Below are positions 1-7,965 of a DNA stretch of 45,211 bases, piece after piece (positions within the stretch are counted from its first letter, which is position 1; every line of letters starts with the position of its first letter). This DNA is from Candidatus Puniceispirillum sp. GTDB lineage: Bacteria; Electryoneota; RPQS01; DYHQ01. The stretch lies in assembly GCA_020724065.1 (NCBI GenBank), contig DYHQ01000005.1, positions 1 through 45,211 on the forward strand, written 5' to 3'. The notes below the pieces were generated by a model. It had not been told where the DNA came from. It was given only the letters and a program-made list of their open reading frames with translations, and made no database searches. A program made the translations under genes and the position numbers.

Positions 1-51
1 GAGCGCTGGCCTCCGGAGCCAGGTGCGTGGGTTCGAGTCCCGCCGGGGGTA
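1..51 (+). tRNA. tRNA-Arg (anticodon CCG), 5' end cut off by window
   Basis: The window opens inside a tRNA. The anticodon stem is CTGGC (6-10) paired with GCCAG (18-22) around the 7-base loop CTCCGGA, which puts anticodon CCG at 13-15 (reads CGG, arginine). A 4-base variable region follows, then a T arm with stem GTGGG/CCCGC and loop TTCGAGT (27-43), the 3' acceptor strand CGGGGGT (44-50) and discriminator A51. CCA is not encoded. The acceptor 5' strand and most of the D arm lie before the window, so acceptor pairing cannot be checked. Confidence 0.9.
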
Positions 52-97
52 CAATTTTTCAAAGCCGACAGGAATTCACCAAGCCCATCTACAAACT

Positions 98-454
98 ATG
101 GCTGAAACAAATCAGGATACCTCTTCTCGGCGGCGGGAAGAGGAGATCAATGAGGATGAGAAGATTCTCGCTGTGATGGCCTATCTCCCCGTCATTTGCT
201 TGATTCCACTGATGCAGCGAGAACGCAGCCCATTTGTTGCCGGTCATGCGCGTTTGGGCTTCACGCTTTTCCTCGCGGAAGTGTTAGCGCTCTTGCTTCG
301 ATTTCGCATTATCTGGGATGCAGCTATTTTCCTCTGCGTCTGCTTGGCGCTCGTCGGCATTTACAGGGTCTTGAGGGGAAAGGAGTATGTTCTTCCCTTT
401 CTCTCTGACCTATTTCGAAGACGCTGGCAAGATCGAAGTTCAGAAAAGGAATAA
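98..454 (+). CDS. Small membrane protein, DUF4870/Tic20-like
   Basis: 118 aa. The first ~25 residues are charged and hydrophilic (MAETNQDTSSRRREEEINED), followed by the pattern KILAVMAYLPVICLIPLM, then SPFVAGHARLGFTLFLAEV and a further hydrophobic segment around residues 80-97. This layout (a first helix with YLP, a short loop, 'F..GHARLG', two more helices) resembles DUF4870/Tic20-like small membrane proteins, whose bacterial function is not established. The ATG at 98 was chosen because the longer frame from 23 would overlap the tRNA. No clear Shine-Dalgarno is visible. It ends 3 bases before the serine palmitoyltransferase start, so it is probably in the same transcript. The family call rests on pattern only. 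Confidence 0.7.
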   Translation: MAETNQDTSSRRREEEINEDEKILAVMAYLPVICLIPLMQRERSPFVAGHARLGFTLFLAEVLALLLRFRIIWDAAIFLCVCLALVGIYRVLRGKEYVLPFLSDLFRRRWQDRSSEKE

Positions 455-457
455 TCG

Positions 458-1690
458 TTGAAGATCATCGAGAAAGTTCGGAAGTTCCAAGTGGCCAGAC
501 AAGTCATGGCCGCCGGCATCTATCCCTACTTCCGCCCGATAGACTCGGACCAGGACACCGTCGTGGGTATGTATGGGAAGAAGGTTCTGATGCTCGGCTC
601 CAACAACTATCTTGGCCTGACAAATCATCCCGAAGTCAAGCAAGCGGCCATCGAAGCCATCCAGCGTTACGGAACGGGCTGCGCCGGTTCAAGATTTCTG
701 AATGGGACGCTGCGCATTCACATCGAATGCGAGGAGAAACTCGCGGAATTCATGGAAAAGGAAGCGGTCCTCCTTTATACGACGGGCTTTCAGGTCAACC
801 AAGGCGTGATTTCGGCGCTGGTGGACCGCAATAGCTTCGTTGTTACCGACTCCCTCGACCATGCTTCGATCATTGACGGCGCCCGGTTGGCTTTCGGCAA
901 AATGGTGAAATTCCGCCACAACAGCCCCTCAGACCTCGAGCGAGTCCTGAAGGGTCTTGGCTCCAAAAGTAAGCTTGTTGTGACCGAAGGTATTTTCTCG
1001 ATGGATGGTGACATTTGCAGGCTTCCGGAAATCGTGGAAGTCTGCAAAAAATATCAGGCGGACATCTTTCTGGACGACGCGCATTCGATTGGAGTCTTGG
1101 GGCCGAAGGGCGACGGAACAGCGAACCATTTCAGGCTGAATAGTCAGGTGGAGATGGTCATGGGGACTTTCTCCAAATCATTGGCTTCTATTGGTGGTTT
1201 CGTGGCGGCCTCCGACGATGTGATCCACTATTTGAAGCACAATAGTCGGGCGCTTATTTTTTCGGCGAGTCCCCCTCCTGCGTCTGTGGCGGCGGTTCTT
1301 GCGGCGCTGAAGATCATCTTGCGGGAACCTGGGAGGCGCGAGCTTCTATGGCGTAACGCGGACTACTTGCGCAACGGGCTTAAAGCCATTGGATTCGATA
1401 CAGGCAAATCGGAAACGCCGATCATCCCCGTTTTCATCGGCGATGAAATCAAAGCATTCCAAGTTTGTCATTGGCTGCAGGACGAGGGAATCTTTGCCAA
1501 CCCCGTCGTGCCGCCGGCGGTGCAGCCCGGTCAGAGTCTGATTCGTTTTTCTGTGATGTCCACGCATACGCTGGAAGAGCTCGATTTCGCTCTCGATAAA
1601 CTCGAAAAGCTGGCACGCGCTTTTCATCTTGCCCAGGAGTCTGAGAGTGTCTCTTCAAATCGAACTGATTCGGAACAAGTCGTCACTTAG
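458..1690 (+). CDS. spt: Serine palmitoyltransferase (alpha-oxoamine synthase family)
   Basis: 410 aa PLP enzyme of the KBL/BioF/SPT family. It is predicted to condense serine with an acyl thioester to 3-ketosphinganine, the first step of sphingolipid synthesis, in the cytosol. Visible features: N-terminal GIYPYFRPI and SNNYLGL, the block YGTGCAGSRFLNGTL, SLDHASIIDGARL, the PLP-ring pair DDAHSIGVLG (H209), and the Schiff-base lysine in GTFSKSLASIGGF (K240). As I remember Bacteroides SPT, the match runs through almost the whole length, including SETPIIPV and NPVVPPA near the C-terminus, which favours SPT over KBL (threonine catabolism) or BioF (biotin). The start is TTG at 458 with AAAGGA 7 bases upstream. 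Its 3' end overlaps the following acyltransferase gene, which fits ceramide synthesis. Substrate specificity is inferred, not shown. Confidence 0.82.
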   Translation: MKIIEKVRKFQVARQVMAAGIYPYFRPIDSDQDTVVGMYGKKVLMLGSNNYLGLTNHPEVKQAAIEAIQRYGTGCAGSRFLNGTLRIHIECEEKLAEFMEKEAVLLYTTGFQVNQGVISALVDRNSFVVTDSLDHASIIDGARLAFGKMVKFRHNSPSDLERVLKGLGSKSKLVVTEGIFSMDGDICRLPEIVEVCKKYQADIFLDDAHSIGVLGPKGDGTANHFRLNSQVEMVMGTFSKSLASIGGFVAASDDVIHYLKHNSRALIFSASPPPASVAAVLAALKIILREPGRRELLWRNADYLRNGLKAIGFDTGKSETPIIPVFIGDEIKAFQVCHWLQDEGIFANPVVPPAVQPGQSLIRFSVMSTHTLEELDFALDKLEKLARAFHLAQESESVSSNRTDSEQVVT

Positions 1691-2771
1691 GGAGTTCATT
1701 CATTTTCCCTGGCAGGTCTATCGAGGCGATCCGAATTGGATCCCGCCGCTTCTCATCGAACAGCGATTCCTCTTCAACAAAGCGAAACATCCTTTCTATG
1801 CACATGGGGATGTGCAGCCTTTTTTGGCGCACAGGAATGGTCGAGTGGTGGGACGAATTGCCGCGATTGTGAATCGCGCTCACAACGAGTTCCATCACGA
1901 CACGGTCGGTTTCTTCGGATTTTTCGAATCGGTAAATGATAACGAGGTTGCCGGAGCGCTCTTCAAAGCCGCTGAGGATTTCGTGAAAGCGAACGGCTTG
2001 ACGATTCTACGCGGCCCGATGAACTTCTCGACAAATGAAGAATGCGGACTGCTCTATGAAGGATTGAATCAGCCTCCCGCTGTCATGATGACCTACAATC
2101 CTCGCTATTACATTCGCCTTCTTGAGGATGCGGGTTTCGAGAAAGCCAAGGACCTCTTGGCCTATAAGATGACACAGTCTGATCTGTCGGAGCGGCTGCA
2201 GCGTATGGGGCCGGTAATCGAAAAGCGCTTACACCTTCATGTGCGCAGAATAAACATGAAGGATTTCAGGGCGGATGTCTGGCGCTTCCGCGACATATAC
2301 AACAAAGCTTGGGAGAGCAACTGGGGCTTTGTCCCCATGACCAATGCGGAGTTCGACAAGCTCGCGAAAGACCTGAAGCTCATCGTTGACCCTGATTTGG
2401 TTTGGTTTGCGGAGAACAGTGACGGTCGACCCGTGGGTGCCAGTCTGGCGTTGCCGGACATTAATCAGGCTCTTGCCAAAGTGAATGGGCGTCTGTTGCC
2501 ATTTGGCCTTTTCAAGTTGCTCTATCACAAGAGGCGAGTTGACGGAATCCGCGTCTTGGCGATGGGTGTGATTCCCGAATATCGCCGCCGAGGCGTGGAT
2601 GTTGTTTTCTATTGGCGCACCTATGAGGAAGGTGTCAAGAAAGGCCATACCTGGGGCGAATTCTCTTGGATTCTGGAGGACAACGAACCGATGAAAGAGG
2701 CCGCCACCATGATCGGCGCCAAGCCGTATAAGATTTATCGCGTCTATGAGAGGGCACTTGATCCGTGCTGA
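1647..2771 (+). CDS. YghO/bacterial ceramide synthase-like GNAT-fold N-acyltransferase
   Basis: 374 aa. The N-terminus matches a conserved pattern FIHFPWQVYRGDPNWIPPL, followed by HPFYAHGDVQPFLA and GRVVGRIAAIVNRAHN (a GNAT-like core strand), GFFGFFES, LRGPMNFSTNEECGLL and MTYNPRYY. The C-terminal half holds a second GNAT-like region with VLAMGVIPEYRRRGVD (an acetyl-CoA-type R-x-x-G-x loop) and WGEFSWILEDNEPM. This is the family of E. coli YghO, which I recall also includes the Caulobacter acyltransferase that N-acylates sphingoid bases. The start is GTG 1647, 7 bases after AGGAG (1635-1639); the TTG at 1629 has no site. It overlaps spt by 44 bases, so the two are coupled. Inferred role: N-acylation of the SPT product. 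Alternative: a general N-acetyltransferase of unknown substrate. Confidence 0.72.
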   Translation: MSLQIELIRNKSSLREFIHFPWQVYRGDPNWIPPLLIEQRFLFNKAKHPFYAHGDVQPFLAHRNGRVVGRIAAIVNRAHNEFHHDTVGFFGFFESVNDNEVAGALFKAAEDFVKANGLTILRGPMNFSTNEECGLLYEGLNQPPAVMMTYNPRYYIRLLEDAGFEKAKDLLAYKMTQSDLSERLQRMGPVIEKRLHLHVRRINMKDFRADVWRFRDIYNKAWESNWGFVPMTNAEFDKLAKDLKLIVDPDLVWFAENSDGRPVGASLALPDINQALAKVNGRLLPFGLFKLLYHKRRVDGIRVLAMGVIPEYRRRGVDVVFYWRTYEEGVKKGHTWGEFSWILEDNEPMKEAATMIGAKPYKIYRVYERALDPC

Positions 2772-2829
2772 CACTTTGTGCCCTACTGCTGCTCCTCGAA
2801 TAAGTGTCTCGATCATCAATCCACTGGCG

Positions 2830-2875
2830 CCCACCGACCTCGGTGGGACGCATGCGGGACGCAGGAGCATCCCGC
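2830..2875. repeat. Two adjacent hairpins in the spt/comM spacer, possible dispersed repeat
   Basis: The 187-base spacer 2772-2958 contains a perfect 7-bp stem CCCACCG/CGGTGGG with loop ACCT (2830-2847) and a 6-bp stem GCGGGA/TCCCGC (2854-2859 with 2870-2875). The octamer GGGACGCA occurs twice, at 2845-2852 and 2856-2863, 11 bases apart. No T-run follows, so it does not look like an intrinsic terminator. The compact, GC-rich palindromic make-up is typical of dispersed intergenic elements, but a second copy is not visible in this window. I see no gene or convincing promoter in the rest of the spacer. Confidence 0.4.
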
Positions 2876-2958
2876 CTAGTGGTCGAAAAAATAGTGGACA
2901 AACCTTTGTTGCAGATCCAACTGGTCATTTGGAGTATTTGTGAAGCGATTTGAATCCT

Positions 2959-4503
2959 ATGTTTTCTGAAGTGACATCGGCGGCGGTGATGGGGGTGGAT
3001 GCGTATCTGGTCAGGGTGGAGGCGCATCTCGAATCGGGACTCTATGCCTTCGCCGTCGTGGGTTTGCCGGATTCGGCGGTGAAGGAGTCGCGCGACCGCG
3101 TGTCCGCCGCTGTCAAGAATTCGGGATTCATCTTTCCTCATCGTCGCATCACGATTAATCTTGCTCCCGCCGATATTCGCAAAGAAGGAAGTGCTTTCGA
3201 TTTGCCAATGGCGGTCAGTCTTCTTGCAGCCTCGGGGCAACTTCAAATCGAGCGATTGAATGGCGTCGGGATCTTGGGAGAATTGGCTCTCGATGGAAAA
3301 GTGCGACCAGTCCGAGGAGTTTTGCCGATTGCGAATGCGGCAAGGCGAGAGGGATTGAAGACTCTCATTGTTCCCGACGAAAATGCCCGCGAAGCCGCGC
3401 TGGTCGAGGGGATTGATGTCTATCCAATGGAATCGCTGCGGGATACGATTGATTTTCTGATGGGCAGCGACCAAATCGAGCCTTTCACTGTGAATCGTGA
3501 GAATCTTTTTCTGGAAGCGCGCGAATTTGTCGGCGATTTCTCGGAAGTGCGCGGACAGGCTGCGACAAAACGCGCGCTCGAAGTGGCAGCGGCCGGCGCG
3601 CACAATATCATAATGATTGGTCCGCCGGGTTCAGGCAAGACCATGCTGGCAAAGCGTCTGCCGACGATTCTGCCGGAATTCTCGCTCGAAGAAGCTCTGG
3701 AAACGACCAAAGTGCACTCCGTTGCGGGGCTGCTGAAACCGGGGCAAGCGGTTGTTGCGTGCAGGCCGTTTCGCAGTCCGCATTACACGGTTTCGGACGC
3801 CGGTCTTATCGGGGGAGGGGCGGTTCCACGACCGGGCGAAGTCAGCCTGGCGCACCACGGCGTTCTCTTCCTCGATGAGCTGCCCGAATTTCACAAGAAT
3901 GTATTGGAAGTCTTGCGTCAACCGATGGAAGACGGGGATGTGACGATTTCGCGTGCCGCCATTTCTTTGACCTATCCGGCCAATTTCATGTTAGCGGCAG
4001 CGATGAATCCTTGTCCCTGCGGTTATCATACCGATCCACTTCGGGAATGCCGCTGCACGCCCGAGCAGATTGCGCGATACCTCTCGCGCGTCTCTGGCCC
4101 GCTGCTGGACAGGATTGATATTCATGTTGAAGTTCCGCGCGTCCCGTGGCAAGAGCTTTCGTCGAAAGAGCCGGGCGAGAGTTCCGAGAGAGTGCGTCAG
4201 CGAGTGTCGCTTGCTCGGCGGATGCAGCGCGAGCGGTTCAAGGGAGCACGCAAAGGGCTTTATAGCAATGCTCAGATGACCAACCGTGAATTGGAAAAGT
4301 TCGTTCCACTCTCAGATGACTGCATGAAGCTCTTGCAGCAAGCGATCACGAAAATGGGCTTCTCGGCGCGAGCCTATCACCGCATTCGCAAAGTCGCACG
4401 AACCATCGCCGACCTTGAAGCAGGTGAGAATGTCTTGGCAAGTCATGTGCGCGAAGCGATTCAGTACCGGAGCCTTGACCGAGTCCCGGGACTCAATGCG
4501 TAG
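2959..4503 (+). CDS. comM: ComM/YifB family AAA+ ATPase (Mg-chelatase-like)
   Basis: 514 aa, full family length. The N-terminal ChlI-like domain (SAAVMGVDAYLVRVE, FAVVGLPDSAVKESRDRV, INLAPADIRKEGSAFDLP) precedes the AAA+ core with Walker A GPPGSGKT at about residues 221-228, Walker B region HHGVLFLDELPEF, and the sensor segment AAMNPCPCGY. The C-terminal domain holds the RARAYHRI-type motif (here FSARAYHRIRKVARTIADLE). In naturally transformable bacteria ComM is a hexameric branch-migration helicase that extends recombination of incoming DNA; in other species the role is unproven. The ATG at 2959 is preferred over TTG 2950 because the family starts with a short M-x-x-x-V-x-SAA sequence. The Shine-Dalgarno is weak. 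The DNA-recombination role is thematically close to the addA/addB genes further on. Confidence 0.93.
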   Translation: MFSEVTSAAVMGVDAYLVRVEAHLESGLYAFAVVGLPDSAVKESRDRVSAAVKNSGFIFPHRRITINLAPADIRKEGSAFDLPMAVSLLAASGQLQIERLNGVGILGELALDGKVRPVRGVLPIANAARREGLKTLIVPDENAREAALVEGIDVYPMESLRDTIDFLMGSDQIEPFTVNRENLFLEAREFVGDFSEVRGQAATKRALEVAAAGAHNIIMIGPPGSGKTMLAKRLPTILPEFSLEEALETTKVHSVAGLLKPGQAVVACRPFRSPHYTVSDAGLIGGGAVPRPGEVSLAHHGVLFLDELPEFHKNVLEVLRQPMEDGDVTISRAAISLTYPANFMLAAAMNPCPCGYHTDPLRECRCTPEQIARYLSRVSGPLLDRIDIHVEVPRVPWQELSSKEPGESSERVRQRVSLARRMQRERFKGARKGLYSNAQMTNRELEKFVPLSDDCMKLLQQAITKMGFSARAYHRIRKVARTIADLEAGENVLASHVREAIQYRSLDRVPGLNA

Positions 4504-4510
4504 TTCACTG

Positions 4511-4780
4511 ATGAACAAGATTGACAAATCCTCGCTTTACGGGCGCCCCGAGTTCAAGGACGCGGCGCGGGCAGCGATATTGAAGGCGCATGTGGATCGA
4601 GCCTGCGCACAAATCGTCTCAGGGCATCTGAGTCGCAAAGAAGCCCATGAAATTGCAGCTCGCGCGATGAGAGAAGTGCAGAGCTTGGTCGGTGAGGATC
4701 GTGAGCTTTTTGAGCGCATATATGGGGCGCGCATGCAACGCCTCATAGAGCAGTTTACCGCATCTGAGGACGGAGAGTGA
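4511..4780 (+). CDS. Small helical protein of unknown function downstream of comM
   Basis: About 89 aa from ATG 4511 (an alternative ATG at 4496 overlaps the comM stop and would add five residues). I do not recognise it. The sequence is almost wholly predicted helix, rich in Ala, Arg and Glu (EFKDAARAAILKAHVDRAC, HLSRKEAHEIAARAMREVQ, ELFERIYGARMQRLIEQF), with no cysteine pair, signal peptide or membrane segment. It begins 7 bases after comM and ends 40 bases before the acyl-CoA-ligase-like gene, so it is probably transcribed with comM. Codon use and reading-frame quality look like those of its neighbours. No function is proposed. Confidence 0.6.
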   Translation: MNKIDKSSLYGRPEFKDAARAAILKAHVDRACAQIVSGHLSRKEAHEIAARAMREVQSLVGEDRELFERIYGARMQRLIEQFTASEDGE

Positions 4781-4820
4781 TTTTCATTTTGCAGCCCGTG
4801 GGGGCGGAAACGGAGGCCAC

Positions 4821-6389
4821 ATGGAACGGCTTCTTGACCTAATTGGCAGAAGCGCGACGGCCCATCCGGGGCGTAATGCAGTAACGCTGAATCGTCAGAG
4901 CTACTCTTATGAGATGATTCTGGAGGCGGCGAATCGCTTGCGCGGCTCTCTTCTGGAAATGGGAATCCACAGGGGGGATCGCGTGGCAATCATGCTGCCC
5001 AATTCACCGCATTTTCCCATCGTCTATTATGCTGTTCTGGGTTTGGGTGCTGTTGCGCTACCGCTGAATATCATGCTGAAGGCTCGGGAACTCGCTTATC
5101 AGCTTGAGGATTCGGAAGCTCGGGCCATCATTGCGTGGGAGAATTTTGCATCGGAAATCGAAAAGGCCACAGCAAGCCTTGAGATGCTGACCTTTCGCAT
5201 TTACCTCGGTGACGCTGTTCCTTCGGCATCATTGAATCTTGTGGACCTAATTCGCCAGGGCAGTCCGGTGCTGCCCTCTACGGAAGTTGTGCCGGAGGAT
5301 GTGGCGGTGATTCTCTACACGGCGGGAGTGACGGGACGGCCAAAAGGCGCTGAGTTGACTCACCACAATCTTGCCTATCACGCTGTAGAATTTCGCAATC
5401 TGTTGCGCATGAGCGTCAAAGACCGATTGCTCGCGGTCATACCCTTTTATCATGCGTTAGGCCAAGGGATGCTGCTGAATCTCGCCTTTGTCAGTGGGGC
5501 CGAGATTGTGATTCAATCGCGATTTCACCCCGGAGATGCGCTTCGCGCTCTCCAGGACGACGGCATCACTTACTTTCTCGGTGTCCCTACGATGTACAGC
5601 TTGATCTCGGGTTTCCCTTCGGCTCAAAAGTATGATACGCGTTCACTGCGTTACTGCATTTCGGGAGGCGCGAAGCTGCCCGCACAGCTTGCCCTCCAAT
5701 TCGGAGAGCACTGTGGGCATATCCTCATTGAAGGTTATGGGCTTTCCGAGACCAGCTCGATGGTTTGCCTGAACCTGATGGCCAACTCTGGGTACAATGG
5801 TTCTGTCGGCTCTGCAATCCGAGGGATTGCCCTGAAAATCGTAGGCGATAATAATGTGGAGTTGCCTATTGGCGAAGTCGGGGAGATTCTGGTTCGAGGC
5901 GAGACCGTAATGCGCGGCTATCGAGGGCGACCAGAACTCAGCGCCCAAGCCCTTCGTGATGGCTGGTTTCATACGGGTGACCTTGGACGGATGGATATTG
6001 ATGGGAACCTCTATTTGGTTGATCGCAAGGATGACATGATTCTCAAGAGCGGATTCAAAATATATCCGCGTGAAATCGAGGAAGTCCTTGAACAACTGCC
6101 TCATGTCCAAGAGGTGGCGGTTGTGGGAGTGCCAGATACACTGGTTGGTGAAGAAATAAAGGCCTGCATTGTGCTGAAAGATGGTGCTGATCTGAGCTCT
6201 GGGGACATCATCGAGTATTGTCGGGAGCACATGGCCGCTTACAAGTGCCCTCGGGCGGTGCGATTCTACAAGGAACTTCCCAAGGCTCCTGGAGGTAAGA
6301 TAGTGAAGGGTGAGCTGCGGGGAGGTAGTGAGCCGATTCTTCCTATGAAAGAGCGCGAGAATACATTCGTCGTTGACGACTCGCGGTGA
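4821..6389 (+). CDS. Class I adenylate-forming enzyme, probable acyl-CoA ligase
   Basis: 522 aa ANL-superfamily enzyme, predicted to activate a carboxylic acid (probably a fatty acid) with ATP and load it on CoA. Motifs in order: the phosphate-binding loop LYTAGVTGRPKGAELTHHN (residues ~165-183), GYGLSETSSMVCLN (A5), GWFHTGDLGRMD (A7), VDRKDDMILKSGFKIYPREIE (A8 hinge) and the terminal LPKAPGGKIVKGELR with the A10 catalytic lysine. The P-loop departs from the usual TSGTTGxPKG by S-to-A and T-to-V changes. It has a close GGAGG upstream of ATG 4821. The next gene starts 6 bases after its stop. Substrate chain length cannot be read from the sequence; a synthetase for aromatic or dicarboxylic acids is possible. 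Confidence 0.85.
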   Translation: MERLLDLIGRSATAHPGRNAVTLNRQSYSYEMILEAANRLRGSLLEMGIHRGDRVAIMLPNSPHFPIVYYAVLGLGAVALPLNIMLKARELAYQLEDSEARAIIAWENFASEIEKATASLEMLTFRIYLGDAVPSASLNLVDLIRQGSPVLPSTEVVPEDVAVILYTAGVTGRPKGAELTHHNLAYHAVEFRNLLRMSVKDRLLAVIPFYHALGQGMLLNLAFVSGAEIVIQSRFHPGDALRALQDDGITYFLGVPTMYSLISGFPSAQKYDTRSLRYCISGGAKLPAQLALQFGEHCGHILIEGYGLSETSSMVCLNLMANSGYNGSVGSAIRGIALKIVGDNNVELPIGEVGEILVRGETVMRGYRGRPELSAQALRDGWFHTGDLGRMDIDGNLYLVDRKDDMILKSGFKIYPREIEEVLEQLPHVQEVAVVGVPDTLVGEEIKACIVLKDGADLSSGDIIEYCREHMAAYKCPRAVRFYKELPKAPGGKIVKGELRGGSEPILPMKERENTFVVDDSR

Positions 6390-6395
6390 GGTGTC

Positions 6396-7133
6396 ATGCG
6401 AAGTCAGCGCCTTCTATTGGTCTGTGGAATTCTTTTTTGCGCAGCGAGGCTTTTTTCTGCGCCGACGCAGGAAGTAACATTCGTGACAGCCGACAGTGTA
6501 ACGATTCATGGTACACTTTACCTTTGCGACGGAGACCAAAAGTCGCCCGCGCTCGTGCTGCTGCACATGCTCAGACATAAGCGTCAAGATTGGGATGTGT
6601 TGGCTCGTGAGGCGGTTCAAACCGGCTTTGTCGTGCTGACGATTGACTTGCGCGGTCATGGCCAAAGCGTGAAAGAGGGCAGCCGCACACTCGATTTCAA
6701 GGAATTCTCGAATGCTGAATTCGCGGCGATGCTCGAAGATGTGAAATCGGCGGTGAGCTTTCTACGGAATGAGGCAAGCGTTGACGCGAATTGCCTTTCG
6801 CTGGCGGGGGCGAGCATCGGTGCGAATCTCGCGTTGAAATATGCGGCCATAGATACTGCCATCCAGAGTATCGTGCTCTTGTCTCCCGGCCTTGAGTACC
6901 GTGGCCTGACGACGGAAGAAGAAATGAAAAGCTATGGAAAGCGACCTGTACTTCTAATCGCGGCTCGAGACGATGACTATTCCAGTGATTCCATCCAGAA
7001 GTTGGCGACGCTTGCCAGAGGTCCGGCGAGGCAGCAACTCTATGAGAGTGCTGGACATGGCACCTTCATGTTCCAGGCCGAACCCGGCCTTGGCAAACTT
7101 ATCCTCGACTGGCTGAAGTCGGCTGCCGAATGA
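6396..7133 (+). CDS. Exported alpha/beta hydrolase
   Basis: 245 aa. The N-terminus (MRSQRLLLVCGILFCAARLF, then SAPTQE) reads as a cleavable signal peptide, so the enzyme probably acts in the periplasm. The fold is clear: strand plus oxyanion region ALVLLHMLRHKRQDW, LTIDLRGHGQS, the nucleophile elbow LAGASIGANLAL (G-A-S-I-G), the acid in LIAARDDDYSSD and the catalytic histidine in ESAGHGTFMF. This arrangement resembles dienelactone-hydrolase or esterase-like members. The start ATG 6396 follows GAGGT and lies 6 bases after the ligase stop, so the two are coexpressed. A short-chain ester or lipid substrate would fit the neighbour but is inference. Confidence 0.85.
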   Translation: MRSQRLLLVCGILFCAARLFSAPTQEVTFVTADSVTIHGTLYLCDGDQKSPALVLLHMLRHKRQDWDVLAREAVQTGFVVLTIDLRGHGQSVKEGSRTLDFKEFSNAEFAAMLEDVKSAVSFLRNEASVDANCLSLAGASIGANLALKYAAIDTAIQSIVLLSPGLEYRGLTTEEEMKSYGKRPVLLIAARDDDYSSDSIQKLATLARGPARQQLYESAGHGTFMFQAEPGLGKLILDWLKSAAE

Positions 7134-7162
7134 GGCGGTTTGGAGTGCTTTTCTGAGCCTGC

Positions 7163-7191
7163 TTGACCATTGTGATTTGAATTTGTATATT
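7163..7191 (+). promoter_or_regulatory. Sigma70-type promoter for the bifunctional-nuclease-family gene
   Basis: The sequence TTGACC (7163-7168), a spacer of exactly 17 bases and TATATT (7186-7191) form a strong housekeeping promoter in the 149-base gap after the hydrolase. Transcription would begin near 7198-7200, leaving an untranslated leader of about 85 bases before GTG 7283. It is the clearest promoter in the window and probably drives the DUF1844/yceD/rpmF/plsX/fab run. Confidence 0.7.
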
Positions 7192-7282
7192 AATCCGAGA
7201 CTTGGACAGGATTTTGTGTCGTACGGGGGCGGCAGATGGACTGGAGACTTTGGCGCGGGGCTGTGAGAGAAGGAGGAGAATC

Positions 7283-7876
7283 GTGATACCTGTGGATGTG
7301 GTTGGGATTTCCGTGTGCCCACCGTATCAAGGTTATGTTGTCATTCTGAAGGAAAAGAGCGGCGACCGCTGGCTCCCCATCTTCATTGGTGCCGCTGAAG
7401 CGCAGGCTATTTCCCTGCTTCTCCAAGGTCTCGAATACTCCAGGCCACTGACCTATGACCTGTTCAACGCAATCTTGAGTGCGGGAGGGATTCGCGTCCT
7501 TGCCACGGATGTTACGCAACTGCGCGACAACACTTTCTATGCCGTCGTTCATCTGAAGAATATGAAGGGTGAGAGCAAGGCCATTGATGCGCGCCCCTCG
7601 GACGCGATTGCTCTGGCTCTGAAAACCAAAGCTCCGATTTCTGTGTCGGAGGAAGTGATGGCAGGGGCTGGGATTGTCGGCGAGCCCGTGAATCGGTCCA
7701 ATATTGAGACCATTTCCTATCTGAATCAGAAGCTGAAAGATGCCGTAGAAGTTGAAGCGTATGAAGAGGCCGCCAAGATACGGGACCAGATCCGTGATCT
7801 CGAACAGCAGCAGAGAATGGCAGGGGAGAAGAAAAGCGAATCCGACGAGGAAGAAAGCGATAGCGATAAGGTGTGA
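7283..7876 (+). CDS. Bifunctional nuclease family (DUF151) protein with UVR motif
   Basis: 197 aa. The first ~130 residues are a DUF151/BFN domain: IPVDVVGISVCPPYQGYVVIL, LPIFIGAAEAQAISLLLQG, RPLTYDLFNAIL, ATDVTQLRDNTFYAVVHL and the signature DARPSDAIALAL. A UVR (UvrB/UvrC-like) helical hairpin follows at about 155-180 (EVEAYEEAAKIRDQIRDLEQ) and then a very acidic tail. Plant and mycobacterial-type family members have been linked to nuclease activity; the role in most bacteria is uncertain. The GTG at 7283 follows AGGAGG (7271-7276) at a good distance; the longer frame from 7202 runs through the mapped promoter leader. The UVR tail suggests a protein-protein contact. Confidence 0.88.
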   Translation: MIPVDVVGISVCPPYQGYVVILKEKSGDRWLPIFIGAAEAQAISLLLQGLEYSRPLTYDLFNAILSAGGIRVLATDVTQLRDNTFYAVVHLKNMKGESKAIDARPSDAIALALKTKAPISVSEEVMAGAGIVGEPVNRSNIETISYLNQKLKDAVEVEAYEEAAKIRDQIRDLEQQQRMAGEKKSESDEEESDSDKV

Positions 7877-7965
7877 CTGTGGAGGCGCAAGTCGGCTTTT
7901 GAAAGCGGCCGGTTCTTCTGTCGGCCTGCCTATCTAAGGGAATGGATTTCGCAAAAAAGCACGAG

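Noticed and set aside
23-97. N-terminal extension of the first membrane protein
   Set aside because: It begins inside the tRNA-Arg and has no ribosome site; ATG 98 is more likely.
2746-2943. Small plus-strand frame across the spt/comM spacer
   Set aside because: It overlaps the hairpin region and the end of the acyltransferase gene, with no ribosome site and unlikely composition.
2635-3603. 322-codon minus-strand frame across the acyltransferase and comM
   Set aside because: It is antisense to two well-supported genes, has no recognisable domain and an arginine/histidine-rich shadow composition.
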